Positions 23,397-30,881 of a stretch of 64,000 nt of DNA are shown in pieces. The notes below the pieces were generated by a model, which had not been told where the DNA came from, did no database searches, and was given only the letters and a program-made list of their open reading frames with translations. Each line of letters starts with the position of its first letter. The stretch's first letter is position 1. This DNA is from an uncultured Oscillospiraceae bacterium. GTDB lineage: Bacteria > Bacillota > Clostridia > Oscillospirales > Oscillospiraceae. The stretch spans positions 1 to 64,000 of the forward strand of contig CAJTYK010000005.1 in the NCBI GenBank assembly GCA_910584285.1, written 5' to 3'. The position numbers and the translations under genes were made by a program.

Positions 23397-24473
23397 TCAG
23401 ATATGCTCCCGAATGATCTCGCCCATCCGCCTTGTGCCGATAATCGCCTCCCCAGGCTTGGCGATATCGGCGGTGCGCCAGCCCTCCGCCAGCGCCTTGT
23501 CCACAGCGGCTTCGACGGCATTCGCCTCCTCCGCCAGCTGGAAGGAGTACCGGAACATCATGGCCGCAGACAGAATGGTGGCGATGGGGTTTGCCTTATC
23601 CTGCCCCGCGATATCCGGGGCGGAGCCATGGATAGGCTCATACAGCGCCGGGGCCCCATCCCCCATGGACGCGGAGGGCAGCAACCCAATGGATCCGGTG
23701 ATCATAGACGCCTCGTCGGACAGAATATCCCCGAACATATTCTCCGTTACTACTACGTCGAACTGGCCCGGATCCCGTACCAGCTGCATGGCACAGTTGT
23801 CCACCAGCACATCCTCATAGGCCACGTCCGCGTATTCTTTCGCCAGCCGGTGCATCATCGAGCGCCACAGTCGGCTGGTCTCCAATACGTTGGCCTTATC
23901 CACGCTGGACACCTTTTTTCGACGCAGGCGGGCCATCTCGAAGGCCCGGCGGCCGATGCGCTCGATCTCCTTCTCGGAATAGGCCATCAGATCGGTGGCC
24001 TCCATGCCCCGATCCTCCGTCTGGTACTTGTCCCGCTTTCCAAAATAGATGCCCCCGGTGAGCTCTCGCACCATCAGCAGATCAATGCCCCGCTCCGCCG
24101 TCTCCCGCTTCAGCGGGCAGGCGTCCATCAGCGCCGGCCGCAGGGCAGCAGGGCGCAAATTAGCGTAAAGTCCTAAGTCTTTACGAATGGCCAACAGAGC
24201 CGTCTCCGGACGCTGCTCCGCCGGCTTATCGCTGCCCCACTTGGGGCCGCCCACCGCCCCCAGGAGCACCGCGTCGCAGGATTTGCACCGATCCGCCGTC
24301 CCCTCGGGATAGCTCACCCCCACCGCGTCGGTGGCGCAGCCTCCCAGTAGCACGTCCACATATTCAAAGGTGTGACCGAACTTTTCCCCCACCCTGTCGA
24401 TGACCTTCACCGTCTCGTTTACGATCTCGGGGCCGATGCCGTCTCCTCGGATCAGCGCGATTTTATACTTCAT
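23397..24473 (-). CDS. leuB: 3-isopropylmalate dehydrogenase
   Basis: 358-residue beta-decarboxylating dehydrogenase of leucine synthesis, oxidising 3-isopropylmalate to 2-oxoisocaproate with NAD. Motifs: GDGIGPEI at the N terminus, LGAVGGPKW, the substrate Arg set in RELTGGIYFG, VDNCAMQLVRDPGQFDVVVTENMFGDILSDEAS (metal Asp, given by its span about 219-250) and GSAPDIAGQDKANP (NAD-binding). It follows leuD with an ATGA overlap, so it is the last gene of leuCDB. Confidence 0.97.
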   Translation of the reverse strand: MKYKIALIRGDGIGPEIVNETVKVIDRVGEKFGHTFEYVDVLLGGCATDAVGVSYPEGTADRCKSCDAVLLGAVGGPKWGSDKPAEQRPETALLAIRKDLGLYANLRPAALRPALMDACPLKRETAERGIDLLMVRELTGGIYFGKRDKYQTEDRGMEATDLMAYSEKEIERIGRRAFEMARLRRKKVSSVDKANVLETSRLWRSMMHRLAKEYADVAYEDVLVDNCAMQLVRDPGQFDVVVTENMFGDILSDEASMITGSIGLLPSASMGDGAPALYEPIHGSAPDIAGQDKANPIATILSAAMMFRYSFQLAEEANAVEAAVDKALAEGWRTADIAKPGEAIIGTRRMGEIIREHI

Positions 24474-24958
24474 TTCGCCACCCCCCGGGCCTTCAGTGAC
24501 TTCAACAGCCCCCCATGCTCAATGATGCCATTGACGAACTCGGGGAAGGGCGCGGCCTGGAACCTTGCCCCGGTGCTCTCATTGACGATCACCCCAGTGC
24601 CAAAGTCCACCGACACCTGATCCCCCGGGGAAATGCCGTCCACCGCCTCCGGGCACTCCAGAATGGGGAAGCCAATGTTGATGGCGTTGCGGTAGAAAAT
24701 CCTGGCGAAGCTCTTGGCGATGACGCACTTTACCCCGCAGGCCTTAATGGCCAGAGGGGCGTGTTCCCGGCTGGAACCGCAGCCAAAATTGCTGCCACCC
24801 ACCACGATATCACCTGCCTCAACCGAGGAGGCAAACCCCGCGTCGATGTCCTCCATGCAGTGGGAGGCCAGGGACTTCTTGTCCGGAGCGTTGAGATACC
24901 GGGCGGGTATGATCACATCGGTGTCCACATTATCACCATATTTGTAAATCTTCATCAC
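24470..24958 (-). CDS. leuD: 3-isopropylmalate dehydratase small subunit
   Basis: 162-residue swivel-domain subunit that partners LeuC in isomerising 2- to 3-isopropylmalate. Signature GSNFGCGSSREHAP (about residues 55-68) and the YLNAPDKKSLASHCMED N-terminal loop of the short clostridial/archaeal LeuD class. It sits 12 nt after leuC and overlaps leuB by 4 nt. Confidence 0.97.
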   Translation of the reverse strand: MMKIYKYGDNVDTDVIIPARYLNAPDKKSLASHCMEDIDAGFASSVEAGDIVVGGSNFGCGSSREHAPLAIKACGVKCVIAKSFARIFYRNAINIGFPILECPEAVDGISPGDQVSVDFGTGVIVNESTGARFQAAPFPEFVNGIIEHGGLLKSLKARGVAK

Positions 24959-24970
24959 TTTACACTCCTC

Positions 24971-26230
24971 TCAAAGGCTGGCCGGATCGGTCAGGACGCC
25001 GGTGACGGCGCTGGCAGCCGCCACCGCGGGGCTGGCTAAGATGATCATGGAGCTGGTGGGCCCCATGCGGCCCACAAAGTTCCGGTTAGTGGTGGACACC
25101 GCCCACTCTCCATCGCTTAGCACTCCCATGTGCCCCCCAAGACAGGGCCCGCAGGTGGGGGTGGACACCACCGCGCCCGCTTGAATGAAGTCGGCCACCA
25201 GATCCTCGGCCATGGCGTCCAGATAGATTTGCTGCGTGGCGGGGATGACGATGCAGCGCACCCCGTCGGCCACCTTTCGGCCCCGCAGGACGTCGGCGGC
25301 CTCCCGCAGATCCTTCAGCCGCCCGTTGGTGCAGGAGCCGATCACCACCTGCTGGATGGGCTTCCCCGCCGCCTCGTCCACGGTTCTGGTGTTGGAGGGC
25401 AGATGGGGGAAGGCCACCGTGGGCCGCAGGGCGGACAGGTCAATGGTGAGTTCCTGGGCATACTGGGCGTCCGGATCTGCCTCAAAGGTGGTAAATTCCC
25501 GGTCAACCCGGCCCTTTAAGTAGTCCAGCGTCTTATCGTCTATCGGGAAAATGCCGTTTTTCGCCCCGGCCTCAATGGCCATGTTGCAAATGGTGAACCG
25601 GTCGTCCATCTCCAGGGAGGCCACCCCCTCCCCGGTAAATTCCAGGGACTGGTACAGCGCCCCGTCCACCCCGATCATGCCGATGAGGTGCAAAATTACG
25701 TCCTTGCCGCTGACAAACCGGCCCAGCTTCCCCACCAGGTTCACCCGGATGGCAGAGGGCACCTTGAACCAGGCCAGCCCGGTGGCCATGCCCGCCGCCA
25801 TGTCGGTGGAGCCCACGCCGGTGGAGAAGGCCCCCAGGGCCCCGTAAGTACAGGTGTGGGAGTCCGCGCCGATGATCACCTCGCCGGGGGCGGTGAGCCC
25901 CTGCTCCGGCAGAAGGGCGTGCTCAATCCCCATCCTGCCCACGTCATAGAAGTGGGTGATGGCGTGCTTTTTCGCGAACTGGCGGCAGGCGGCGCACAGC
26001 TGGGCGGACTTGATGTCCTTGCAGGGGGTGGAGTGATCCAGCACGATGGCGATTTTGTCCCGGTCAAATACGCTGGACAGCCCCGCCTTTTCAAATTCCG
26101 TGATGGCCACCGGGGTGGTGATGTCGTTGCCCAGCACCAGATCCAGCTTCCCCTCGATGAGCTGGCCGGCCTCCACCGAAGCGAGCCCGGCGGATCGGGC
26201 CAGAATTTTCTGGGTCATTGTCATTCCCAT
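24971..26230 (-). CDS. leuC: 3-isopropylmalate dehydratase large subunit
   Basis: 419-residue aconitase-family subunit carrying the 4Fe-4S cluster. Cluster Cys in GSCTNGR (about 300) and PTCGPCLGG (about 357-365). Active-site motifs GADSHTCTYGALGAF (about 121) and the FVGRMG near the C terminus. Size matches the 420-residue archaeal-type LeuC. ATG 26230 has GGAGG 8 nt upstream. It is the first gene of leuC-leuD-leuB and is divergent from a Crp/Fnr-type regulator, whose role in leucine genes is only suggested by position. leuA is not in the window. Confidence 0.97.
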   Translation of the reverse strand: MGMTMTQKILARSAGLASVEAGQLIEGKLDLVLGNDITTPVAITEFEKAGLSSVFDRDKIAIVLDHSTPCKDIKSAQLCAACRQFAKKHAITHFYDVGRMGIEHALLPEQGLTAPGEVIIGADSHTCTYGALGAFSTGVGSTDMAAGMATGLAWFKVPSAIRVNLVGKLGRFVSGKDVILHLIGMIGVDGALYQSLEFTGEGVASLEMDDRFTICNMAIEAGAKNGIFPIDDKTLDYLKGRVDREFTTFEADPDAQYAQELTIDLSALRPTVAFPHLPSNTRTVDEAAGKPIQQVVIGSCTNGRLKDLREAADVLRGRKVADGVRCIVIPATQQIYLDAMAEDLVADFIQAGAVVSTPTCGPCLGGHMGVLSDGEWAVSTTNRNFVGRMGPTSSMIILASPAVAAASAVTGVLTDPASL

Positions 26231-26296
26231 TTGCGATTCCTCCTCAAAATAGCCTCATGCCTCACAGGCGGCCTTGACGTTTGTGCTCTGATTATG

Positions 26297-26309
26297 CCAG
26301 AAGTTCTGG
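26297..26309. promoter_or_regulatory. 13-bp palindrome in the leuC / crp-like divergent gap
   Basis: Perfect dyad CCAGAA-G-TTCTGG overlapping the predicted -35 of the Crp/Fnr-type gene and about 67 nt from the leuC start. It is placed for an operator that could control both genes. The sequence is not the classic TGTGA or TTGAT half-site. Confidence 0.5.
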
Positions 26310-26335
26310 ACGAAAAATGCAAACTGTGATACAAT
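26307..26335 (+). promoter_or_regulatory. Probable promoter of the Crp/Fnr-type gene
   Basis: Weak -35 TGGACG (26307-26312), 17-nt spacer, extended -10 TGATACAAT (TACAAT at 26330-26335). It overlaps the 13-bp palindrome. Confidence 0.55.
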
Positions 26336-26370
26336 GTCTAAAACGAAACTTCAGCAGCGAGGTGATGGGC

Positions 26371-26982
26371 ATGGCGGTATGGGATCCGCTGGCGGAGGGC
26401 CGGGCCCCCCGGACGTACCGGACGGGACAGCTCGTCTATTTGCAGGGCGCCAACCCGGACTGCTTCTATTATCTGGCATCCGGCTCGGTACGCAGCTTTA
26501 TCAGTACCCCCGCCGGTGAAGAACGGGTGCTGGCCGTCCACCGCGCCGGGGATCTCATGGGCGAGGCGTCCTTTTTTGATGGCTGCCCCCGGGTCACCTC
26601 CGCCATGGCGCTGGAGAACTGCCGGATTCTGTCCGTCAACCGGGAGCAGCTGGACGCCGCCTTCCAGCGCCACCCGGAGCTGGCCCTGCCAATGCTCCAG
26701 TATCTGGCCCGGACGGTGCGGCTGCTGTCCGACCACGTGGGGGCCTCCTCCCTGCCCGCCCAGCAGCGGATCGCCCGCTGGCTGCTCAGCCAGCCCGCCG
26801 GGTCAGACGGCGCTATCCGCGTTACCCACGAGGGGATCGGGCAGGCGGTGGGCCTGTCCCGGGTGACGGTGAGCCGGGTGCTGGGAGAGCTGGCCGATCA
26901 GGGGCTGGTGGAACTGGGGTATCGGTCGATGGTTGTCTTGGATCGTGACGGATTGTATGAGCTAATCAATTTGGAGGGCTGA
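26371..26982 (+). CDS. Crp/Fnr family transcriptional regulator
   Basis: 203-residue regulator: N-terminal cyclic-nucleotide-binding-like beta barrel (about 15-125, with GSVRSFISTPAGEERVLAVHRAGDLMGEASFFDG, given by span about 36-69) and a C-terminal HTH_Crp domain with EGIGQAVGLSRVTVSRVLGEL (about 158-178). No cluster-binding Cys set as in Fnr. The ligand is unknown. ATG 26371 was chosen for GAGGTG 6 nt upstream. An ATG at 26365 overlaps that site. Transcribed divergently from leuC, 140 bp apart, and followed by a low-GC acetyltransferase. Confidence 0.9.
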   Translation: MAVWDPLAEGRAPRTYRTGQLVYLQGANPDCFYYLASGSVRSFISTPAGEERVLAVHRAGDLMGEASFFDGCPRVTSAMALENCRILSVNREQLDAAFQRHPELALPMLQYLARTVRLLSDHVGASSLPAQQRIARWLLSQPAGSDGAIRVTHEGIGQAVGLSRVTVSRVLGELADQGLVELGYRSMVVLDRDGLYELINLEG

Positions 26983-27053
26983 TCAGTGCCTTCCGCTGTA
27001 CTGGCCTTTTTCTTATTCAAAATGACAAGTTCATTATGAGGAAGTGGTTTATT

Positions 27054-27557
27054 ATGTATATTGAAACTCAAAGGATGATCATTCGGGAGTATACAATGGG
27101 TGACTTAGAAGATTTATATGAGATTTTTGGTAATGCCGAGGTGATGAAGCATTGTGAGCCTGCATACAGTCCTGAAAAAACAACTGATTTCTTATCAACG
27201 TTTTGTATTGAGAAAAGAGGGGCTGTCGCCGCAGTTCACAAGGACAGCGGCAAAATGATTGGCTATATCCTATTCAAGGCTTCTGAAGAAGGCGTTTACG
27301 AAATTGGCTGGATATTCAACAAAAACTATTGGCGGCAGGGCTATGCATTTGAATCCTGCAAAGCGGTGGTTGAGTATGCTTTCAGTAAGCTGGAAGTACA
27401 CAAAATATTTGCAGAAGCCATTGACAGCGTAAAATCGGTTGGCCTAATGAAAAAACTCGGTATGCGGCTGGAGGGAATCCAGCGAAGCCAAACAAAAGAC
27501 AATGACGGAAACTGGGCCGACCTCTATTTTTACGGGCTATTAAAAGAGGAGCGGTAA
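27054..27557 (+). CDS. GNAT family N-acetyltransferase (RimJ/RimL-like)
   Basis: 167-residue Acetyltransf_3-type enzyme, beginning MYIETQRMIIREYTMGD. Acetyl-CoA site RxxGxA-like segment NYWRQGYAFESCKAVVEYAF (about 102-121), then HKIFAEAIDSVKSVGLMKKLGMRLEG, typical of protein- or small-molecule-acetylating RimJ/L relatives. The substrate is unknown. AGGAAG precedes the ATG. Its base composition is strikingly lower in GC than its neighbours, with AT-ending codons, which suggests horizontal acquisition. It is convergent with spoIVA across a shared terminator that begins before its stop codon. Confidence 0.9.
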   Translation: MYIETQRMIIREYTMGDLEDLYEIFGNAEVMKHCEPAYSPEKTTDFLSTFCIEKRGAVAAVHKDSGKMIGYILFKASEEGVYEIGWIFNKNYWRQGYAFESCKAVVEYAFSKLEVHKIFAEAIDSVKSVGLMKKLGMRLEGIQRSQTKDNDGNWADLYFYGLLKEER

Positions 27558-27585
27558 GGCGTTCTGCCTTGCCGCTCCTCTTTTT
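27542..27585. terminator. Bidirectional terminator between the acetyltransferase gene and spoIVA
   Basis: Long stem (27542-27560 with 27566-27584, one T-G pair), loop GTTCT, ending in TTTTT on the plus strand and TTTTA on the minus strand. The acetyltransferase stop codon lies in the left arm. Confidence 0.92.
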
Positions 27586-29060
27586 CATAAGATGATGCAG
27601 ATCAGCCCCCCGGAGCCCTCGTTGATGATCCGCTGTAAGGTCTCCCGCAACTTCTCCCGGGCCTCCTCCGGCATCCGCTTCAGCTTGCCGTTCAAGTCCT
27701 CCCCCACCAGCTCGTGGAAGGAGCGCCCAAAGATGTTGGAGTCCCAGATCTTCCCCGTGTCCCCCTCAAACTGCTGGAGCAGGTAGTCCACCATCTCCTC
27801 CGACTGCTTCTCGGTGCCCATGATGGGGGACACCTCTGCCCGGATATCCGCCCGCATCATATGGATGGAGGGGGCAGACGCCTTGAGCCGCACGCCGTAC
27901 CGTCCCCCCTGCTTGACGATCTCCGGCTCCTCCAGCGTCATCTCCTGGGGGTCGGGCATCACAATGCCGTAGCCCGTGGCCTCCACCTGCTTCAGGGCGT
28001 CCTCCACCTTCTCATAGCTGCGCTTCATACACGCCATCTGGGTGAGCTGGTCGATGAGATCCCCGTCGTCCCGGATCTCCAGCCCGCACCGCTCGGACAC
28101 GGTGGAGTAAAACAGCGCCCGGGGCAGCTCCAGGGTGGCGGTGACGACGCCGCTGCCCATGTCCATCCGGTTGAGGACGGCGGAGCTCACCTCCTCCCTG
28201 TCTCCCATGGCCAGCACCGCACCCTCCGCGTCCCGCAGGCGCTGGAGACCCTCCGTCTCCTCCCGGATCATGGCGTACAGCCCGCTCTTGATGGGGTGGT
28301 CGAAGGGCAGTACATCCACCCAAGGGGGCAGGAACAGATCCATCTGCTTCATGGGGAACTCGTGGAGCACCGCCCGGATGATCTCGCTCACCGCCCCCTC
28401 GTCCAGGGTCAGGCAGTTGGCGGCCAGGCAGGTCACATCATACCGCTCCGCGATATCCGCCTGGAGGGTCTGGGCCCGCTCACTGTAGGGCTGGGCGGAG
28501 TTGAGCAGCACCATGAAGGGCTTGCCCAGCCCCTTCAGCTCGCTGATCACCCGCTCCTCCGCCTCCAGGTAGTCCTCCCGGGGGATGTCGGTCACCGAGC
28601 CGTCGGTGGTCACCACAATGCCGATGGTGGAGTGGTCGGTGATCACCTTCTGGGTGCCGAACTCCGCCGCCTCCGTCATGGGGATCTCGTGGTCGAACCA
28701 GGGGGTCATCACCATCCGGGGCTGATCCCCGTCCATCTGCCCCAGGGCGCTGGGCACCATGTAACCCACGCAGTCGATGAGCCGGACGGAGAACACCCCA
28801 CCGTCCTCCATCACCATCTCCACCGCGTCCTCGGGGACGAACTTGGGTTCGGCGGTCATCACCACCCGGCCGGAGCCGCTCTGGGGCAGCTCATCCCGGG
28901 CCCGATCCCGGATGTAGCTGTTTTCGATCTTGGGCAGCACCAGGGTCTCCATGAACCGCTTGATGAAGGTGGACTTCCCCGTCCGCACGGGGCCCACCAC
29001 GCCGATATAGATGTCGCCCTGGGTGCGCTGGGCGATATCCTCATACAGTTTGTTTTCCAA
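27585..29060 (-). CDS. spoIVA: Stage IV sporulation protein A
   Basis: 491-residue ATPase that polymerises on the forespore surface to form the base of the spore coat, anchored by SpoVM. Walker A GPVRTGKST (residues 23-31), Walker-B-like LIDCVGY (about 97-103), followed by the SpoIVA-specific middle and C-terminal domains. Length is nearly identical to Bacillus SpoIVA. The start is TTG at 29060 with GAGGAGGG 8 nt upstream. A clear sigma-E-type promoter lies upstream, and the gene is monocistronic. Confidence 0.97.
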   Translation of the reverse strand: MENKLYEDIAQRTQGDIYIGVVGPVRTGKSTFIKRFMETLVLPKIENSYIRDRARDELPQSGSGRVVMTAEPKFVPEDAVEMVMEDGGVFSVRLIDCVGYMVPSALGQMDGDQPRMVMTPWFDHEIPMTEAAEFGTQKVITDHSTIGIVVTTDGSVTDIPREDYLEAEERVISELKGLGKPFMVLLNSAQPYSERAQTLQADIAERYDVTCLAANCLTLDEGAVSEIIRAVLHEFPMKQMDLFLPPWVDVLPFDHPIKSGLYAMIREETEGLQRLRDAEGAVLAMGDREEVSSAVLNRMDMGSGVVTATLELPRALFYSTVSERCGLEIRDDGDLIDQLTQMACMKRSYEKVEDALKQVEATGYGIVMPDPQEMTLEEPEIVKQGGRYGVRLKASAPSIHMMRADIRAEVSPIMGTEKQSEEMVDYLLQQFEGDTGKIWDSNIFGRSFHELVGEDLNGKLKRMPEEAREKLRETLQRIINEGSGGLICIIL

Positions 29061-29092
29061 AGCTGAACCCTCCTCACCGCATACTCGTCTTA

Positions 29093-29121
29093 TATGTATG
29101 GGGACAGGGCGGCGAATATGA
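29093..29121 (-). promoter_or_regulatory. Sigma-E-type promoter of spoIVA
   Basis: Minus strand -35 TCATATT (29115-29121), 14-nt spacer, -10 CATACATA (29093-29100). This fits the known mother-cell sigma-E consensus (KMATATT, 13-15 nt, CATACANT). Predicted transcript start about 25 nt before the TTG codon. Confidence 0.85.
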
Positions 29122-29124
29122 CAG

Positions 29125-29153
29125 CGGCGGCGTGGATTTTGTCCACGCCGCCG
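29125..29153 (-). terminator. Terminator after the SPOCS/LysM gene
   Basis: Perfect 12-bp stem CGGCGGCGTGGA (29125-29136 with 29142-29153), 5-nt loop. It has no good T-run and abuts the spoIVA -35 element. Confidence 0.7.
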
Positions 29154-29160
29154 GCTTTTG

Positions 29161-30672
29161 TCAGCATCTTCTGGCGGGGATGAGCAGCAGCTCCCCCTCC
29201 GCCGCCTCCGGGGAGGCGAGGCCGTTGGCGCCGCAGATGTCCTCCACCGTCGATCCGCAGGCTTTGGCGATGTCCCACAGTGCCTCTCCCCGCTCCACCC
29301 GGCGGATCACCACCGAGGGCCGCACCCCGGTCTCCTTGATCCCGCTGGGCTTCAGATCGGTGACGCAGGCCGCCTGCTCCTCCCGGATGGTGGTCCAGGC
29401 GAACTCCGCCTCAAAGCGCACCTCCAGCCCGCCGGTGACGGGGACGGCGGTGGCCTCCCCCACGGGGCGGCAGGTACAGGTGCAGGTACAGCCCGGTGGC
29501 AGCTCCCCCCGGCAGGACACGGGGATATCCACCTCCACGCCGCACAGGGCGTCGTCCTCGCTGAGGTAGAGGATGGACGCGATGGCCTGGGCGGTAAACT
29601 CCATACCGCCCTCCGCTGGGGCGGAGGCCATGGAGGTCACCGATACGGCACAGTCCAGCACTTGCTTGGCGGGTATGCCAGACTCGCACAGCTTCCGGGC
29701 GGTCTCCCGCCGGAATGTGCGCTCCGCCATGGTGCACAGCCGGGCCGGGGCTCGCTCCACATCAAGAGGCTGTTTGAGGCAGTAGGCGTCGCTGATCAGG
29801 GTCACGGATCGGCGCACCCACAGGGCGGCCTGGGCCAGCGCCTCCAGCGTCACCTCCAGTTCCCCCTCCCGCAGGCGGCAGTCCACACTTTTCAGCGTCA
29901 CCACCGCCTCCGGCTCCGCCTCCTCCGGGACCTCCCCCAGATCCAGGATCTGAGAGTAGGGCAGCTCAAAGCGCAGGGGCACCAGCCCCTCCCCGCCCCG
30001 GTACAGGGTGATCAGCTGGACGTCTCCCTTGAGCACCAGCTTCCTTCCGATAAACTTGGCGTCCACTGCCCCCAGCTCCGCCCGGTAGAACAGCAGCTCC
30101 TCCATCTCCGGCTTGGAGGCCGGGGGCCGCAGTACGTCGGAGAAGGTGAACGTCTTTTCCGCCACGTCGGGGATCACGCAGCATTTGCAGGGGGTGAGCA
30201 GCTTCTCCACCCCGGCCTCCTCCCCGCAGCTCACATCGCAGCTCAGCTCCTGCCGCTCCTGCTGGTAGGCCGCCGTCCACACCGTCAGGTTGACCCGCAC
30301 CAGCATCTTCCGGGGGTTGATGGTTCGCGCGTCCGCCGAGGCGGCCTGAACCGTAGCCTGTACGGGGCACCCGGCATGGAACTGCGGGTCGTCTCGAACG
30401 CACTGGAAGGGAATGGACACCTCCAACGGCCGAAGGGCGGTCTCCCCCTCCGGTATGTAGAGCACGGTTACCCGGGCGGTGCCGGACAGCCGCAGGGAAC
30501 CCTCCCCCAACTCCTTCTCCTTCAAAAACACCTTGCCCACCGCCGAGACGATCCGGGAGATGTCCGGGCAGGCGTCGGGCACAATGCTCTCCAACGTCTC
30601 CTCCTGAGAAAACATCCCCTGGCTGACGGGCCGATACCCCTCCAGCACAATGCGCTGCAGCTCCATGTCCAT
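29161..30672 (-). CDS. SPOCS (DUF3794) and LysM domain protein, probable spore coat protein
   Basis: 503-residue protein with repeated SPOCS/DUF3794 modules (N-terminal module about 10-125 with ESIVPDACPDISRIVSAVGKV near residue 28, further modules about 165-300 and 335-440) and one C-terminal LysM domain (about 455-500: VERGEALWDIAKACGSTVEDI). LysM binds glycan and SPOCS domains are named for spore-coat association in Clostridia. ATG follows AAGGAGAGG. A sigma-E-type promoter with the same geometry as that of spoIVA lies upstream. The gene sits between spoVM and spoIVA, which supports a role in assembly of the coat or cortex surface. Confidence 0.9.
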   Translation of the reverse strand: MDMELQRIVLEGYRPVSQGMFSQEETLESIVPDACPDISRIVSAVGKVFLKEKELGEGSLRLSGTARVTVLYIPEGETALRPLEVSIPFQCVRDDPQFHAGCPVQATVQAASADARTINPRKMLVRVNLTVWTAAYQQERQELSCDVSCGEEAGVEKLLTPCKCCVIPDVAEKTFTFSDVLRPPASKPEMEELLFYRAELGAVDAKFIGRKLVLKGDVQLITLYRGGEGLVPLRFELPYSQILDLGEVPEEAEPEAVVTLKSVDCRLREGELEVTLEALAQAALWVRRSVTLISDAYCLKQPLDVERAPARLCTMAERTFRRETARKLCESGIPAKQVLDCAVSVTSMASAPAEGGMEFTAQAIASILYLSEDDALCGVEVDIPVSCRGELPPGCTCTCTCRPVGEATAVPVTGGLEVRFEAEFAWTTIREEQAACVTDLKPSGIKETGVRPSVVIRRVERGEALWDIAKACGSTVEDICGANGLASPEAAEGELLLIPARRC

Positions 30673-30704
30673 AGGCTTCCTCTCCTTGCACGTATTCTGT
30701 GTCC

Positions 30705-30733
30705 ACTATATGCCGGGAGGGGCCAGGATATGT
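30705..30733 (-). promoter_or_regulatory. Sigma-E-type promoter of the SPOCS/LysM gene
   Basis: Minus strand -35 ACATATC (30727-30733), 14-nt spacer, -10 CATATAGT (30705-30712). It begins just after the spoVM stop codon. Confidence 0.75.
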
Positions 30734-30740
30734 CCGACAC

Positions 30741-30812
30741 TCAATCCATGTGAAAGATCTTGCGCATCAGGCCACAAAGAGCCTTCGGAAACTTCACCAC
30801 CACGACTCGCAT
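30741..30812 (-). CDS. spoVM: Stage V sporulation protein M (23 residues)
   Basis: Very short gene encoding MRVVVVKFPKALCGLMRKIF followed by HMD. It matches the amphipathic peptide SpoVM, which recognises the convex forespore membrane and recruits SpoIVA. Compared with Bacillus SpoVM it keeps Lys7, Pro9, Lys10, Leu12, Gly14 and Arg17 at the same positions. The ATG has AAAGGGGG 8 nt upstream. Position after prpC-prkC-rsgA is the same as in Bacillus (there with rpe and thiN in between). The ribosome site lies in the 3' arm of a hairpin. spoIVA is nearby on the same strand. Confidence 0.9.
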   Translation of the reverse strand: MRVVVVKFPKALCGLMRKIFHMD

Positions 30813-30819
30813 GAAAACT

Positions 30820-30868
30820 GCCCCCTTTCTCAACGCTGGAATCTATACCAGCATATGAAAAAGGGGGC
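30820..30868 (-). promoter_or_regulatory. Hairpin that pairs the spoVM ribosome site
   Basis: Perfect 9-bp GCCCCCTTT/AAAGGGGGC pairing (30860-30868 with 30820-30828 in mRNA order) enclosing an inner 5-bp stem (30835-30839 with 30848-30852). The AAAGGGGG ribosome site of spoVM is wholly inside the outer stem. The same structure, 14 nt after the rsgA stop, could act as a terminator for rsgA, though only a short TTTT follows. Confidence 0.7.
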
Positions 30869-30881
30869 TGTCCGGTTCCAT

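Noticed and set aside
26231..26296. T-box or leucine attenuator upstream of leuC.
   Set aside because: The leader is at most about 100 nt and lacks a specifier loop, a TGGNACCGCG T-box sequence and an antiterminator pair.
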